Source of the DNA: Plesiomonas sp051652165
Lineage (GTDB): Bacteria; Pseudomonadota; Gammaproteobacteria; Enterobacterales; CAMTGL01
Assembly (NCBI RefSeq): GCF_051652165.1
Contig: NZ_JBOFTR010000004.1
Span: 496,001 to 560,000, forward strand
Direction of reading: 5' to 3'
DNA length: 64,000 nucleotides
This document shows positions 26,965-36,830 of the stretch, one piece after another. The position numbers and the translations under genes are program-made. Every line of letters starts with the position of its first letter. Within the stretch, counting starts at the first letter, position 1. The notes below the pieces were generated by a model, which was not told the DNA's origin, did no database searches, and saw nothing but the letters and a program-made list of their open reading frames with translations.

Positions 26965-28086
26965 TTACTCTTTTATTGCCCGTAAAATGACAAATTTCTG
27001 ATTTGCTGCCACTGTACTACAGTTACCAAACAAGCGGCGTAATTTTAGGTGATACCCTAGATGCTGGTTTCCAATAATACGCAGCTCTCCTCCCTTTTTC
27101 AAACAACGCTTTGCATCATGGAACATTTGCCATGCGATATGATCGGTAACAGATTGCTGTTGATGAAAAGGTGGATTACATAATATTAACTGAATCGAGT
27201 TAGCTTCTATATTTTGTAAACTATCACCAATAATAAATTCACAACGTGTTAAATCTTGTGGGTAATTATCTTGTATATTAATATGACTAGAAGCAACCGC
27301 CATATAAGATTCATCAATAAAAATAATATGTGCATCTGGATTTTTTTTGAGTGTTGTCAACCCGATAACACCATTACCACACCCTAAATCAACAATATTA
27401 CCTTGCGTATTAACAGGTAAATGTTGCATAAAAAATCGTGCACCAATATCTAAAGAAGCCCGTGAAAAAACATTTGCATGGTTTTGAATTTTTTCACCAC
27501 TATTTTCCAGTATCCATGTGGTTGGATAGGGATTTTTACGTTCTGGGCGAGGTGCTATTTGCGCAAAAACCAACCGTGCTTTTTTCCACGCTAAACTGGT
27601 GGTTGTTTCACCAATAATTTGACTAAATAAATTTAGCGTAGAGGTATGAATATCACGTGCTTTTGCCCCTGCAATAATACGTGTTGTAGGTGTAATCACC
27701 GCACGCAATGACAGCAGTTGATACTCTAATAGTGCCAATGTTTTTGGAATTTTAATGATAACAAGTGCTGGATTTTGCGGCAAAGGCTGCATACAATCTT
27801 GCAAAATAACCTGTTCAGGCACTAGTTTATTACGTTGCATGTTTCTTAGTATTGCCTGTTGACTTACATACGAATCACTTACTGACACAGGTTTATGCGC
27901 ATGTAACGCACACGTTAATGCACCAAAATTGTCATTAAAAATAATCACAGGGCCATTGATTTGATGCTCAACTAACTCCTGTAATAAGTATTCATCTGCA
28001 GCCTCCCATGCTTGTAATTCAGAAGTGTTCTCTTCAGGATAACGCACTAAATTTAATGTCAGCGATCCTGATTCAAAATGGCTCAT
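26965..28086 (-). CDS. rlmG: 23S rRNA (guanine1835-N2)-methyltransferase
   Basis: The 373-residue protein (E. coli RlmG 378) has two methyltransferase-like halves. The active one is C-terminal, with NIVDLGCGNGVIGL as the S-adenosylmethionine site (about residue 230) and NPPFHQQ as the target-base motif. The N-terminal half is the degenerate fold typical of RlmG/RsmC. GGAG lies seven bases before the ATG. Methylation of G1835 helps subunit association. Confidence 0.92.
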   Translation of the reverse strand: MSHFESGSLTLNLVRYPEENTSELQAWEAADEYLLQELVEHQINGPVIIFNDNFGALTCALHAHKPVSVSDSYVSQQAILRNMQRNKLVPEQVILQDCMQPLPQNPALVIIKIPKTLALLEYQLLSLRAVITPTTRIIAGAKARDIHTSTLNLFSQIIGETTTSLAWKKARLVFAQIAPRPERKNPYPTTWILENSGEKIQNHANVFSRASLDIGARFFMQHLPVNTQGNIVDLGCGNGVIGLTTLKKNPDAHIIFIDESYMAVASSHINIQDNYPQDLTRCEFIIGDSLQNIEANSIQLILCNPPFHQQQSVTDHIAWQMFHDAKRCLKKGGELRIIGNQHLGYHLKLRRLFGNCSTVAANQKFVILRAIKE

Positions 28087-28182
28087 GCCCCAACTCCATA
28101 CGCGTATGATTCAATTTATATCGTTATTTTAACGTGAAATGTCGACGCTGTATTGATATTCATTGGTATAAAAACAGGTTAA

Positions 28183-28213
28183 CAGTGTCATCTTTGCAAA
28201 AGGTATGACACTG
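28183..28213. promoter_or_regulatory. Perfect 9-base dyad in the rlmG/antiporter intergenic region
   Basis: CAGTGTCAT and ATGACACTG are perfect inverted copies separated by 13 bases, so their centres are 22 bases apart, two DNA turns. The site lies about 100 bases before the antiporter gene and the same distance before rlmG. It has no T tract. An operator for a dimeric regulator is possible; I cannot name one. Confidence 0.4.
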
Positions 28214-28315
28214 ATTCACACCTTACTGACATAATATTTAAATTTATGCTCGACAAATGGGTATGAATACGGAATCTTACACTTACTCTCATTAACTATT
28301 ACATTTGAATTGCCT

Positions 28316-29638
28316 ATGAATGCCGTTGTCATTGCCGTTTGTGTCATGTTGTTGTTAAGTTTATTGCGGGTAAACGTTGTGATTTCATTAACGTTTTCAG
28401 CAATTTTAGGTGGGCTTATTAGTGGAATGGATTTAAAGCAAACCATAGATACCTTTACAGGTGGTTTAGGTGGTGGAGCTGAAATTGCCTTAAGTTATGC
28501 AATGTTAGGTACATTTGCTGTAGCAATTTCTCGTTCAGGTATTACTGATGTTCTCGCACAATTTGTGATCAAAAAGTTAGGCTCAGAGGCGAGTGCAAAT
28601 AAAGTATTCTGGTTTAAATACTTACTCTTGCTTGCTATTGCCATCATTGCTATTTCATCACAAAATGCAATCCCAATTCATATTGCGTTTATACCAATTC
28701 TTATTCCGCCATTATTACATGTGATGGCACAACTCAATATGGATCGGCGCGCAGTGGCTTGTGCCATTACATTTGGCCTGACAGCGCCCTATATGATCCT
28801 TCCTGTCGGATTTGGCGGTATCTTTCTCAATAATATTTTGCTGCAAAATCTCAACAATAATGGTTTGCACGTTACTGCCAATCAAGTTCCTACGGCGATG
28901 GCGCTTCCTGTTATGGGAATGATAGTTGGTTTATTAGTGGCTGTATTTTTTAGCTATCGAAAACCACGCCACTATGATGTAGCAAAAATTCTTGCCGCTG
29001 AACCAGAGAAAAAACGTATTGAGCCTCAACATTTGTGGGTGGCAGGCGCTGCAATTTTAGGTGCGTTAGGTGTACAGCTATATACCAACTCGATTATTCT
29101 TGGCGCATTGATGGGCTTTATTATTTTTATTATTGGTGGCGTGATTAACTGGCGTGATACGCAAGATGTCTTTAGCCGTGGCGTACAAATGATGGCGATG
29201 ATCGGGTTTATTATGATCACAGCATCCGGTTTTGCCGCAGTAATGAAAGCCACCGGCAGTGTAGAAACTCTGGTACATTCGATTACTGATGTCATTGGCC
29301 ACAACCGTGCTTTGGGTGCATTTTTGATGTTGGTAGTTGGCTTGTTAATTACGATGGGTATCGGCTCTTCATTCTCAACTGTGCCTATTATTGCAACTAT
29401 CTATGTTCCGCTGTGTATCTCTTTTGGCTTCTCACCAATGGCAACCATCGCACTTGTAGGTGTTGCTGGCGCACTAGGTGATGCTGGCTCTCCTGCTTCT
29501 GACTCTACGCTTGGTCCAACATCAGGTTTAAATATGGATGGGCAACATGATCATATCTGGGATACTGTTGTTCCAACCTTTATTCATTACAATATTCCGT
29601 TACTGATGTTTGGTTGGCTTGCTGCAATGATCTTATAA
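28316..29638 (+). CDS. NhaC-superfamily Na+/H+ antiporter-like transporter
   Basis: The 440-residue membrane protein has about 11-12 hydrophobic helices. It has the N-terminal part typical of the Na_H_antiport_2 group and the C-terminal NhaC-like region, with the conserved stretch GALGDAGSPASDSTLGPTSG near the end. Similar proteins have been annotated both as sodium/proton antiporters and as amino-acid (histidine) importers of the YuiF type, so the substrate is open. ATG 28316 is preferred to an in-frame TTG two codons upstream. It stands alone with a terminator at 29709. Confidence 0.8.
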   Translation: MNAVVIAVCVMLLLSLLRVNVVISLTFSAILGGLISGMDLKQTIDTFTGGLGGGAEIALSYAMLGTFAVAISRSGITDVLAQFVIKKLGSEASANKVFWFKYLLLLAIAIIAISSQNAIPIHIAFIPILIPPLLHVMAQLNMDRRAVACAITFGLTAPYMILPVGFGGIFLNNILLQNLNNNGLHVTANQVPTAMALPVMGMIVGLLVAVFFSYRKPRHYDVAKILAAEPEKKRIEPQHLWVAGAAILGALGVQLYTNSIILGALMGFIIFIIGGVINWRDTQDVFSRGVQMMAMIGFIMITASGFAAVMKATGSVETLVHSITDVIGHNRALGAFLMLVVGLLITMGIGSSFSTVPIIATIYVPLCISFGFSPMATIALVGVAGALGDAGSPASDSTLGPTSGLNMDGQHDHIWDTVVPTFIHYNIPLLMFGWLAAMIL

Positions 29639-29708
29639 TCCATTGATTGAGTATTCGTGAATACATCTATCTTCCCAAGAATCATAACGATGAGAAATTG
29701 AATGTAGC

Positions 29709-29744
29709 AATAAAGCGTTAGCATACAAGCTAACGCTTTATTTT
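29709..29744. terminator. Bidirectional terminator between antiporter and yedI
   Basis: AATAAAGCGTTAGC pairs perfectly with GCTAACGCTTTATT around a six-base loop. A/T tracts flank both ends, and two genes converge on it. Confidence 0.85.
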
Positions 29745-29807
29745 AGATTATACAAAGCACAGTATATCGCATGCCATTTTACTTTTTATCAAACATTTAG
29801 ATCTGTA

Positions 29808-30752
29808 TTATTGCCAAAGTGTACGTAATCGGCCACAAAGTGAAACGATTATAAATACAAGTGCACCAACCACTATTCCCCAAAGTGCATTCAGTAAAGT
29901 AGGCATCATAATAGCTAAAACATTGCCTAAATAAGCATAATGGCCAACATATAGAGTTATATTATTCATCATAGAACTCACAATATGCACACCATGAGCC
30001 ACAATACCTCCCCCTACCATAAACATGGCAACAGTACCTACAACTGTTAATCCACGCATCAAATACGGGGCTGAATATAGAATAATTTTCCCAATTTTAT
30101 GCAGTAAATGTGTTATTTTACCTTGTCCTTGACGTTGCATTAAATACAGCCCACCATCGTCAAGTTTAACAATTGCAGCAACAAGGCCATAAACGCCCGC
30201 AGTCATTGTTATTGAGACTACTGCAAGTACAGAAAACTGCAATAATAGCGATTTTCCAGCAACTGTACCTAATGCAATAGCAATAATCTCTGCTGATAAA
30301 ATAAAGTCTGTTGTAATAGCCCCTTTGATTTTATCTTTTTCTGCTACCAGCGAGCTCTGATCGTCCATATTTTCAAGCGGTTTAGCCTTCTCGTTCTCTG
30401 ACGAAGGATGTGATGATGCAGTAAGTGTATGCAAAATCTTCTCAAACCCTTCAAAACAGAGAAACATGCCACCCAACATAAGCAGCGGCGTAATTGCCCA
30501 TGGAATAAATGCGCTAATTAGCAGTGCCATTGGCACTAAAATAAGTTTATTACGAAAAGAGCCTTTTGCTACAGCCCAAACAACAGGCAATTCACGATCA
30601 GCCTTTACCCCTGAGACTTGTTGGGCATTCAGTGCAAGATCATCCCCAAGCACTCCCACTGTTTTTTTGGCTGCAACTTTTGTCATTAAAGCAACATCAT
30701 CTAAAATTGCCGTAATATCATCTAATAAAGCAAAAAAACTCGCACCAGCCAT
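29808..30752 (-). CDS. yedI: YedI-family inner-membrane protein (DUF808)
   Basis: The 314-residue protein (E. coli YedI 305) opens with MAGASFFALLDDITAILDDV, highly typical of DUF808, followed by VAAKKTVGVLGDDLALNAQQV and several membrane helices. Its function is not known. I start at ATG 30752, which has GAGGAAAG directly upstream; eight more in-frame residues to 30776 have no ribosome site. A polar stretch around residue 120 (Ser, Glu, Asn-rich) is longer than I would expect. Confidence 0.88.
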   Translation of the reverse strand: MAGASFFALLDDITAILDDVALMTKVAAKKTVGVLGDDLALNAQQVSGVKADRELPVVWAVAKGSFRNKLILVPMALLISAFIPWAITPLLMLGGMFLCFEGFEKILHTLTASSHPSSENEKAKPLENMDDQSSLVAEKDKIKGAITTDFILSAEIIAIALGTVAGKSLLLQFSVLAVVSITMTAGVYGLVAAIVKLDDGGLYLMQRQGQGKITHLLHKIGKIILYSAPYLMRGLTVVGTVAMFMVGGGIVAHGVHIVSSMMNNITLYVGHYAYLGNVLAIMMPTLLNALWGIVVGALVFIIVSLCGRLRTLWQ

Positions 30753-30890
30753 ACTTTCCTCTGCAAAAAAACACAATCTCGATGATGTGTAGAGATGTAC
30801 ACCCTACACATTTATCACATGAATATATTCTATTATGCCGCAAATGCCCGATAAAATTTGCTTGTTTTATCTTGAAGAATAAGACAATGG

Positions 30891-33071
30891 TTATTTTTTA
30901 CGCCAAAGTGTTACTTGCGAAAGTGTATGTTGATATTTTCGGGTGGTTTCTCGAATGACAAAGGGTACATCTGTTGGTGGTGTAATTAATTCAAAATGGG
31001 TATTTAATAGTTGATTAAGTTGTTGAAAACTATTTAATGATTCACCATTCTCTTTTTTTCCACCTAGCCAGTGCTCTTTTGGAGTGTGGTGTGCTAACCA
31101 TGTATAGGGTGATGCTAATAACAAGACTCCCCCCTTGACGATGCGCTTTGTCATACTCTCTAAAAACAGAGCTGGATTTACTAATCGATCGATTAAATTT
31201 GCAGCAAAAACCAAATCATACTGTTGATACTTATCTTTAAGGTTGCAGGCATCTCCTTGTGTAAACCGTACTTTTTCTACTGTATTTTTAGGCAGGTTAT
31301 ATTGGGAAAGATGGATACTCCGATACTCAAGTAACTCCCCTTCCGTTGGAACGGCATAACGATACTCTTGCTGTAAGGTTAGTGATAAAGCGATATCAAT
31401 AAAACGAGCTGAGTAATCAACGCCATCAACCTCTTGAAAATAGCGCGCTAATTCAAAACTGGCTCGGCCAACAGCACAGCCAATATCGAGAGCACGATTG
31501 CGTTGCCGACAATGCGGAATAACAAGTTCAATTAATTGCGTAGCAAAATTAGGCACTGAAAAGTGTGATTGCCCATAATGAAAATCAAGATATTGCCCAA
31601 CTAACTGATCTGTTTCATAGGGATTAATGATATCAGGCTCTTGGTAATTCGAGGCAACATAACGAAATCCAGCATGCTGGAAAAAGTGTCGACGAAACGC
31701 ATACCGTGCATGCTGTGTCGCTAAATTTCCAGTCGATACCCACGAACCGCCCTTGATTAAGGTATGTTTTCCATCAAAGGTTGGCGTTGAAAAATCATCA
31801 TACAACGGGTGAACAGCAAACCCATCAAAGCCATCAATTGCGGTAGAAGTCCACTGCCAAACATTACCAACCACATCACACAATGATCCATGTATAAAAT
31901 AATCAACAGGACATGGTGAAGCCCAATATGCCAAATCAATATTAGCCGGTACAGATGTATCTTTTGCTAACCATGCAGGGTGATCAATCTCGATTGCTTG
32001 CCGTAATTGTACCCATTGTGCCTCACTGGGTAGTTTGATTGGTAACCCTGTTGCAGCCGCTTTCCAACGACAAAACGCATCAGCTTCAAGTTGATTCACT
32101 TCTACTGGCCAGTTCCATGGTATTGGCACTTCTTGTAACATCAAACGCAAACGCAATTTCTCTGGTTGATTTGCATCTCCGATCCAGAATGAGGGTTGCA
32201 CTGTTTTTGCAAACTGACACCAACGCCATCCTTCATCACTCCACCACTGCTGTTGCATATAACCATTATCGGCAACAAACAGATAAAACTCTGCATTACT
32301 CACAAGCATACGCGACACAGAGAAATCATCGAATGCCGCTGTACGCTGGCCATACTCATTATCCCAACCATAAGTTGTAGCAGAGCGATCTTTTCCTAAT
32401 AACAACGTATTTCCTGGCTGTGCAATCAAACTATTATTTGGTACATGGGCTCGTTGATGCTCGACTATTGGGCAAATCGGCCACATGGCATTAGGTTTAA
32501 CCCACGAAAGTGGTAACTGACGGATTAACACAGATGAAGTTTCAAGGTGGATGCGCTCATGCTCTATCCCCATTAAAATAACCCATGCTGGGCTATCATC
32601 TCGTATTGGTAGCGACAGTGGCATCTGCTCAATAAAGTTACTAACACAAGCTTTTACCCGCGCCCGATAATCTCTCAGCGTCGTTAGATCTGGCCATATA
32701 TAGTGCAGCTCATTGAGATCATCCCAGCTCATTTCATCAACACCAACGGCCATCATCGATTCAATGTCAGGGTCTAAACGCGTATATAATAACTGAGCCA
32801 CAATGAGTTTATTAATGAAAAAAGTTGCAGTGTGGCCATAATAAAAAATTAATGGATGACGCAAACTTATTGCTTTAGTAAACCACGCTTGCTCATCACA
32901 TAGACACGTAAACAATGCTTCATAACGTGTAAATACATCTAAAAATGTGGCTAATATCTCAGATCTTTTTTGTTCAAGATCATCCCCTATTAACAATACT
33001 GTCCCTGCCACACTATTTTGTCGCATAACAATATGCTGTGTTGACACCGTATGTTTTACCTGCAACGCCAT
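30891..33071 (-). CDS. ovoA: Ovothiol synthase OvoA (5-histidylcysteine sulfoxide synthase with methyltransferase domain)
   Basis: The 726-residue protein joins a DinB-like domain (about 35-180), a formylglycine-enzyme-like sulfoxide synthase domain (about 215-460) and a C-terminal SAM methyltransferase (about 490-726, ALDIGCAVGRASFEL). The iron ligands expected from OvoA/EgtB are His80 (YYGHTATF) and the pair His171/His175 (GIEHERIHLE). C-terminal blocks such as GNVWQWT and LIKGGSWVSTGN are conserved in the family. It couples histidine and cysteine with oxygen, and the fused methyltransferase later methylates the imidazole ring to give ovothiol A, a redox thiol. The lyase partner (OvoB) is not in the window. 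GGGAGAG precedes the ATG. Confidence 0.92.
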   Translation of the reverse strand: MALQVKHTVSTQHIVMRQNSVAGTVLLIGDDLEQKRSEILATFLDVFTRYEALFTCLCDEQAWFTKAISLRHPLIFYYGHTATFFINKLIVAQLLYTRLDPDIESMMAVGVDEMSWDDLNELHYIWPDLTTLRDYRARVKACVSNFIEQMPLSLPIRDDSPAWVILMGIEHERIHLETSSVLIRQLPLSWVKPNAMWPICPIVEHQRAHVPNNSLIAQPGNTLLLGKDRSATTYGWDNEYGQRTAAFDDFSVSRMLVSNAEFYLFVADNGYMQQQWWSDEGWRWCQFAKTVQPSFWIGDANQPEKLRLRLMLQEVPIPWNWPVEVNQLEADAFCRWKAAATGLPIKLPSEAQWVQLRQAIEIDHPAWLAKDTSVPANIDLAYWASPCPVDYFIHGSLCDVVGNVWQWTSTAIDGFDGFAVHPLYDDFSTPTFDGKHTLIKGGSWVSTGNLATQHARYAFRRHFFQHAGFRYVASNYQEPDIINPYETDQLVGQYLDFHYGQSHFSVPNFATQLIELVIPHCRQRNRALDIGCAVGRASFELARYFQEVDGVDYSARFIDIALSLTLQQEYRYAVPTEGELLEYRSIHLSQYNLPKNTVEKVRFTQGDACNLKDKYQQYDLVFAANLIDRLVNPALFLESMTKRIVKGGVLLLASPYTWLAHHTPKEHWLGGKKENGESLNSFQQLNQLLNTHFELITPPTDVPFVIRETTRKYQHTLSQVTLWRKK

Positions 33072-33300
33072 AAAAGCTGCTCTCCCTAAGTTTAATGGTG
33101 ATATCCCTAATATTTATGGTCAGTAAATAGCATAAAATTTTATTTTGTGAATGACTAACCCATAGAGTTCATATTTAGCCACACTTTAATTATAGACGTA
33201 TATCTATCATTACTGGCAGACTAAAAAAAGTTGCTCTTTATCGCTTTATATACGGTATCGTGGCTATGCAATCATTAACATAACTCATGGTTTTATCTCT

Positions 33301-34323
33301 ATGTTTACATCTCACTTAATTATTGAGCTTGTATTGCTAACATCAGTTTCCGCTTTTGCTATCGGAGTATGGTTTTTCTTTTTAAGCCGGAGATTTAATA
33401 ACCACAAAAAAGCCTTTACCTCTGTATTATCCTGCATCTCTTCAATTGTTTTTTGGTGTATTATTTTACTTACTATAACCGAAACAGTGAGTATATTTTT
33501 AAAGCACCTTCATTTATCCTACGATTATCAAGAGTGGATTGGCACAATTAACATAACGTTAATCTCTGCCATTGTGATTAAATATGTATTTGCACTTATC
33601 ATGCGAATAGAAACGTCACAAATTGAAAAAGGAAATGATGTTACTACATCAAGAGCAATTGCTCGCTTACTCAAATCTATTACTGTTCTTACACTAATAT
33701 TATTAGTAGGCCAGCATTTTGGATTAAGCCTATCGGGATTAATGACTTTTGGTGGCGTTGGTGGTATTACCATTGGTTTAGCCGCTAAAAATATTATCAG
33801 TAACTTTTTCTCTGGTTTGATGCTCTATTTTGATCGTCCATTTAACGTAGGTGACTGGATCCGTTCACCTGATCGCAATATTGAAGGTACAGTATGTGAA
33901 ATCGGCTGGCGGTTAACGAAAATAACCACATTTGATCATCGCCCACTGTATGTACCTAACTCTGTATTTTCATCAATTAGCGTAGAAAATCCGGGAAGAA
34001 TGACTAATCGCCGGATAAAAACCACATTAAGTTTACGCTACCAAGATGCAGCAGTCATCGGTGATGTTGTTAATGATATTAATCAGATGCTTAAAACGCA
34101 TCCAGATATTGATACCAAACAAACACTGCTCGTCTATTTTGATGAATTTGCAAGCTCGTCTTTAAGTATTATGATTTATTGTTTTACTCGAACAACAGCA
34201 TGGGCTGAGTGGCTACGTGTACAGCAAGATGTTTATCTAAAAATGATTGAGATTATACATCAACATAACGCTGATTTCGCATTTCCAAGTCAAACGCTCT
34301 ATCTTGATAAAGAGTCATCTTAA
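33301..34323 (+). CDS. ynaI: Mechanosensitive channel of the MscS family (YnaI type)
   Basis: The 340-residue protein (E. coli YnaI 343) has five predicted membrane helices: four in the first 150 residues and the pore-lining helix LMTFGGVGGITIGLAAKNI. The MscS signature follows (NFFSGLMLYFDRPFNVGDWI), then SPDRNIEGTVCEIGWR and the C-terminal cage. The match to YnaI in the beta domain is almost residue for residue. It opens under membrane tension on osmotic downshock, with small conductance. Divergent from ovoA. The ribosome site is weak. Confidence 0.93.
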   Translation: MFTSHLIIELVLLTSVSAFAIGVWFFFLSRRFNNHKKAFTSVLSCISSIVFWCIILLTITETVSIFLKHLHLSYDYQEWIGTINITLISAIVIKYVFALIMRIETSQIEKGNDVTTSRAIARLLKSITVLTLILLVGQHFGLSLSGLMTFGGVGGITIGLAAKNIISNFFSGLMLYFDRPFNVGDWIRSPDRNIEGTVCEIGWRLTKITTFDHRPLYVPNSVFSSISVENPGRMTNRRIKTTLSLRYQDAAVIGDVVNDINQMLKTHPDIDTKQTLLVYFDEFASSSLSIMIYCFTRTTAWAEWLRVQQDVYLKMIEIIHQHNADFAFPSQTLYLDKESS

Positions 34324-34344
34324 TTTTATTTTGCAATATCCTAC

Positions 34345-34370
34345 AGGGGCTAGTGACTTTAACTGCCCCT
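34345..34370 (+). terminator. Probable terminator of ynaI
   Basis: AGGGGC and GCCCCT pair, extended by AGT/ACT across a one-base bulge, with a seven-base loop. A T-rich stretch follows. It starts 22 bases after the ynaI stop and marks the left border of the polysaccharide locus. Confidence 0.5.
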
Positions 34371-34588
34371 ATACTCTCTTATTTAAAAAATAATGAACAT
34401 AAAACATTTTTGACAAATGATAAAATTATAGCGAAATAGCATTAATACATATTCAATGATATCCCCCTCTTTAATTATCAATGTAAAAATAACAATAATA
34501 AAAATCACTCCTGATTATTGTGCTATATTAAAAAATACATGTAATGTAAATTAGATTAAAACACGATAAAGGAAGAGTAGACTCTGTT

Positions 34589-35659
34589 ATGGAACAACAC
34601 ATTGATAATGTAAACACAGCAACAATGCTCTCTAAATTAAACATTGCTTGTACTCATAACTCTCTTTGGCTTGTGTTAGATAGTCGCCAGATAGGGGGTA
34701 TTGAAAATCATGTATTCACATTAGCTGAAGCATTACAAAAACAAGGTCTCCACCCAACGGTGGTATTAATGGATGACTACGGCTCAAGCCCAAATATCAA
34801 CCGATTAAAACGTCTTAATATTCCCTATTATATTTGTCATGGCTCGCGTGATTTCATTCGAAACATGCGCAAAAATCGTCCGGCATTATTGCATTCACAT
34901 GGTTATAAAGCAGGTATTATATGCCGTGTTTTTGGCTATTTATCTGGTATAAAAGTTATATCCACTTATCATTCAGGGGATATAGGCACAGGCCGTTTGC
35001 GATTTTATACTATGCTTGATTTACTCACCGCATATTTAGCACCTAGAATTGCAGTAAGCCAAAGTATTGCTCAACGTCTATATAAACCTGTCACTGTTAT
35101 TCCTAATTTTGTAAATATGCCGACAAAATTAAATATTAACCAACATACTCGTATTGGTTTTGTCGGTCGTTTAAGTTATGAGAAAGGCCCTGATATCTTT
35201 TGTCAGTTGGCCAAAGATCACCCTTATGCTGAGTTTCATTTATATGGTGATGGCCCGATGCGTACAGAATTACAAGCCCAGTATGATGACCAAGTGATTT
35301 TCCACGGTTTTTGTACTGATATGGCACAAATTTGGCCTGATATTGATTTACTCTGTATCACTTCACGGGCAGAAGGGTTGCCACTTGCCGCACTTGAAGC
35401 TCTTGCTCATGGTATACCTGTCTGTACATTTAATATTGGTGGTTTAGGTGATTTAATTCGAGATAATTATAATGGTTGGCTAATTCCAGCTGAAAATATA
35501 CCTAAAATGAACCAAGCCATTGCGCATTGGTTAACATTAGATGATACTACTCGAACTCAACTACAACAATGTGCGCAAGAATTAATAGCCAATCAATACA
35601 CACCCGAAGCCGTTGTTCCTCAAATTATAGCGCAATATGCATTAGCACTGTCGATTTAA
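34589..35659 (+). CDS. Glycosyltransferase family 4 (GT-B), left end of polysaccharide locus
   Basis: The 356-residue enzyme has the GT4 layout: an N-terminal Rossmann half with IGGIENHVFTLAEAL (GGxE loop), the inter-domain sequence RIGFVGRLSYEKGPDIF, and the EX7E nucleotide-sugar motif EGLPLAALE in the C-terminal half. It likely adds one sugar to a lipid-linked repeat unit at the cytosolic membrane face. It stands alone on the plus strand, convergent with the minus-strand operon. The start could be ATG 34589 or the ATG at codon 13; AAGGAAGAG lies 11 bases before the first. Sugar specificity is unknown. Confidence 0.85.
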   Translation: MEQHIDNVNTATMLSKLNIACTHNSLWLVLDSRQIGGIENHVFTLAEALQKQGLHPTVVLMDDYGSSPNINRLKRLNIPYYICHGSRDFIRNMRKNRPALLHSHGYKAGIICRVFGYLSGIKVISTYHSGDIGTGRLRFYTMLDLLTAYLAPRIAVSQSIAQRLYKPVTVIPNFVNMPTKLNINQHTRIGFVGRLSYEKGPDIFCQLAKDHPYAEFHLYGDGPMRTELQAQYDDQVIFHGFCTDMAQIWPDIDLLCITSRAEGLPLAALEALAHGIPVCTFNIGGLGDLIRDNYNGWLIPAENIPKMNQAIAHWLTLDDTTRTQLQQCAQELIANQYTPEAVVPQIIAQYALALSI

Positions 35660-35687
35660 ATATGTCTCATTATCAATACCTAAAAAA

Positions 35688-36830
35688 TTAACATATCAGC
35701 TTTTTAATGACTTCAAGCGGCTGCTGATAGACAATTTCAGCTCTAAATGTGGCCGCAACTTTCTCACCGGCCTCTCCTAACTGACGTATTAATGCCGGTT
35801 GCTGTTGTAATAGTGTTAAACACTGCAACAATGTTTCGCTACTATCAGGTTGATATTTCAAACAGTTTATCCCATGCTCAAGTTTTTGATCCCAATATGC
35901 ACCATCTGCTGGGATAATGACACATAAACCCACACACAAAGCTTCTAGAATAGATAGTCCAAAAGGTTCATTTTTACTGGTTGAAATAAAAACAGTACAG
36001 GCAGAACGAATTTGATCAAGATTATCTGGCTCTTCATGCCAATGCACGTTGGAAATAGTTTGCGATATTTGTGTTACTGGTAGCGTAATGTCTTTAGGGC
36101 GCAAAAAACAGATCTCTGTTTCCCAAGCAACAGTGTTGGGTGTATCTATCGCCGCTTGTTGTAAAACATGAAGCAGCAGATCTAAACCCTTCCACTTTAA
36201 GAGTGATGCCGCCCAAAAAATCCTCACAGGCCGCTCTTTTGTATTTGCGTTAATGGGTATCATGGCCGATGGCCAGCGTGAACGAGGAATACCATTTTGC
36301 ATAATAGACCAAGTATCACTGTGTAAACGTTGATTGATTTTTTCGTCTGTCTCACCTGTAGCACGCAATGCCGCTTTCAGTGACTCTTGGCAACTGGCTA
36401 AATACAGTACTCGGTCTGCCATTTTTAAACAACGCCCACAAGTGCGTGAACACGCCACAGGGCCATGAACTAATTGTATTATCTGGGCTGACACAATTAA
36501 TTTACTCAAATACAACGCCAAATCTACGCCTGGCCCTGATCCACCCACCAATAAGCTTCCCATTCCTAAACGAATACGCAGTAATAATACTTGTAACGCA
36601 AAAAAGAGATGCCGTAAAAAATAGGGTATTCCCGACTCAGCAGTACGAACAAACGGCAATTCATATAAGTTAACTGTACGCCACCCTGTTGTTTTCCAAG
36701 CACCTGCATTCCGAGTAAGCACTGTGATTTTTACACTCTCTTCTGGTAACAACCCTAAAAAATAGCGGTTAGCAATTTTTGAACCACCATTAAATGCAAT
36801 AGGATCAAGCAATAAAATACATTTTGTCAT
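35688..36830 (-). CDS. Glycosyltransferase family 4, last gene of the minus-strand operon
   Basis: The 380-residue enzyme begins MTKCILLLDPIAFNGGSKIA; the C-terminal half has RIFWAASLLKWKGLDLLL and the EX7E motif EPFGLSILE. I start at ATG 36830: it forms a 4-base ATGA overlap with the upstream gene and has GAGG seven bases before it. A 24-residue upstream extension of the frame is rejected. The C-R-T-C-G-R-C pattern near residue 130 (ACSRTCGRCLK) is a cysteine cluster that is unusual for this family. Acceptor and sugar are unknown. Confidence 0.83.
   Translation of the reverse strand: MTKCILLLDPIAFNGGSKIANRYFLGLLPEESVKITVLTRNAGAWKTTGWRTVNLYELPFVRTAESGIPYFLRHLFFALQVLLLRIRLGMGSLLVGGSGPGVDLALYLSKLIVSAQIIQLVHGPVACSRTCGRCLKMADRVLYLASCQESLKAALRATGETDEKINQRLHSDTWSIMQNGIPRSRWPSAMIPINANTKERPVRIFWAASLLKWKGLDLLLHVLQQAAIDTPNTVAWETEICFLRPKDITLPVTQISQTISNVHWHEEPDNLDQIRSACTVFISTSKNEPFGLSILEALCVGLCVIIPADGAYWDQKLEHGINCLKYQPDSSETLLQCLTLLQQQPALIRQLGEAGEKVAATFRAEIVYQQPLEVIKKLIC

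Noticed and set aside
34371..34588. Sigma-54 promoter or ops/JUMPstart element before the polysaccharide genes
   Set aside because: I looked for TGGCAC-N5-TTGC and GGCGGTAG upstream of 34589, 40952 and 46020 and found none. Syp clusters use sigma-54, so this is a real difference or a weak site I cannot see.
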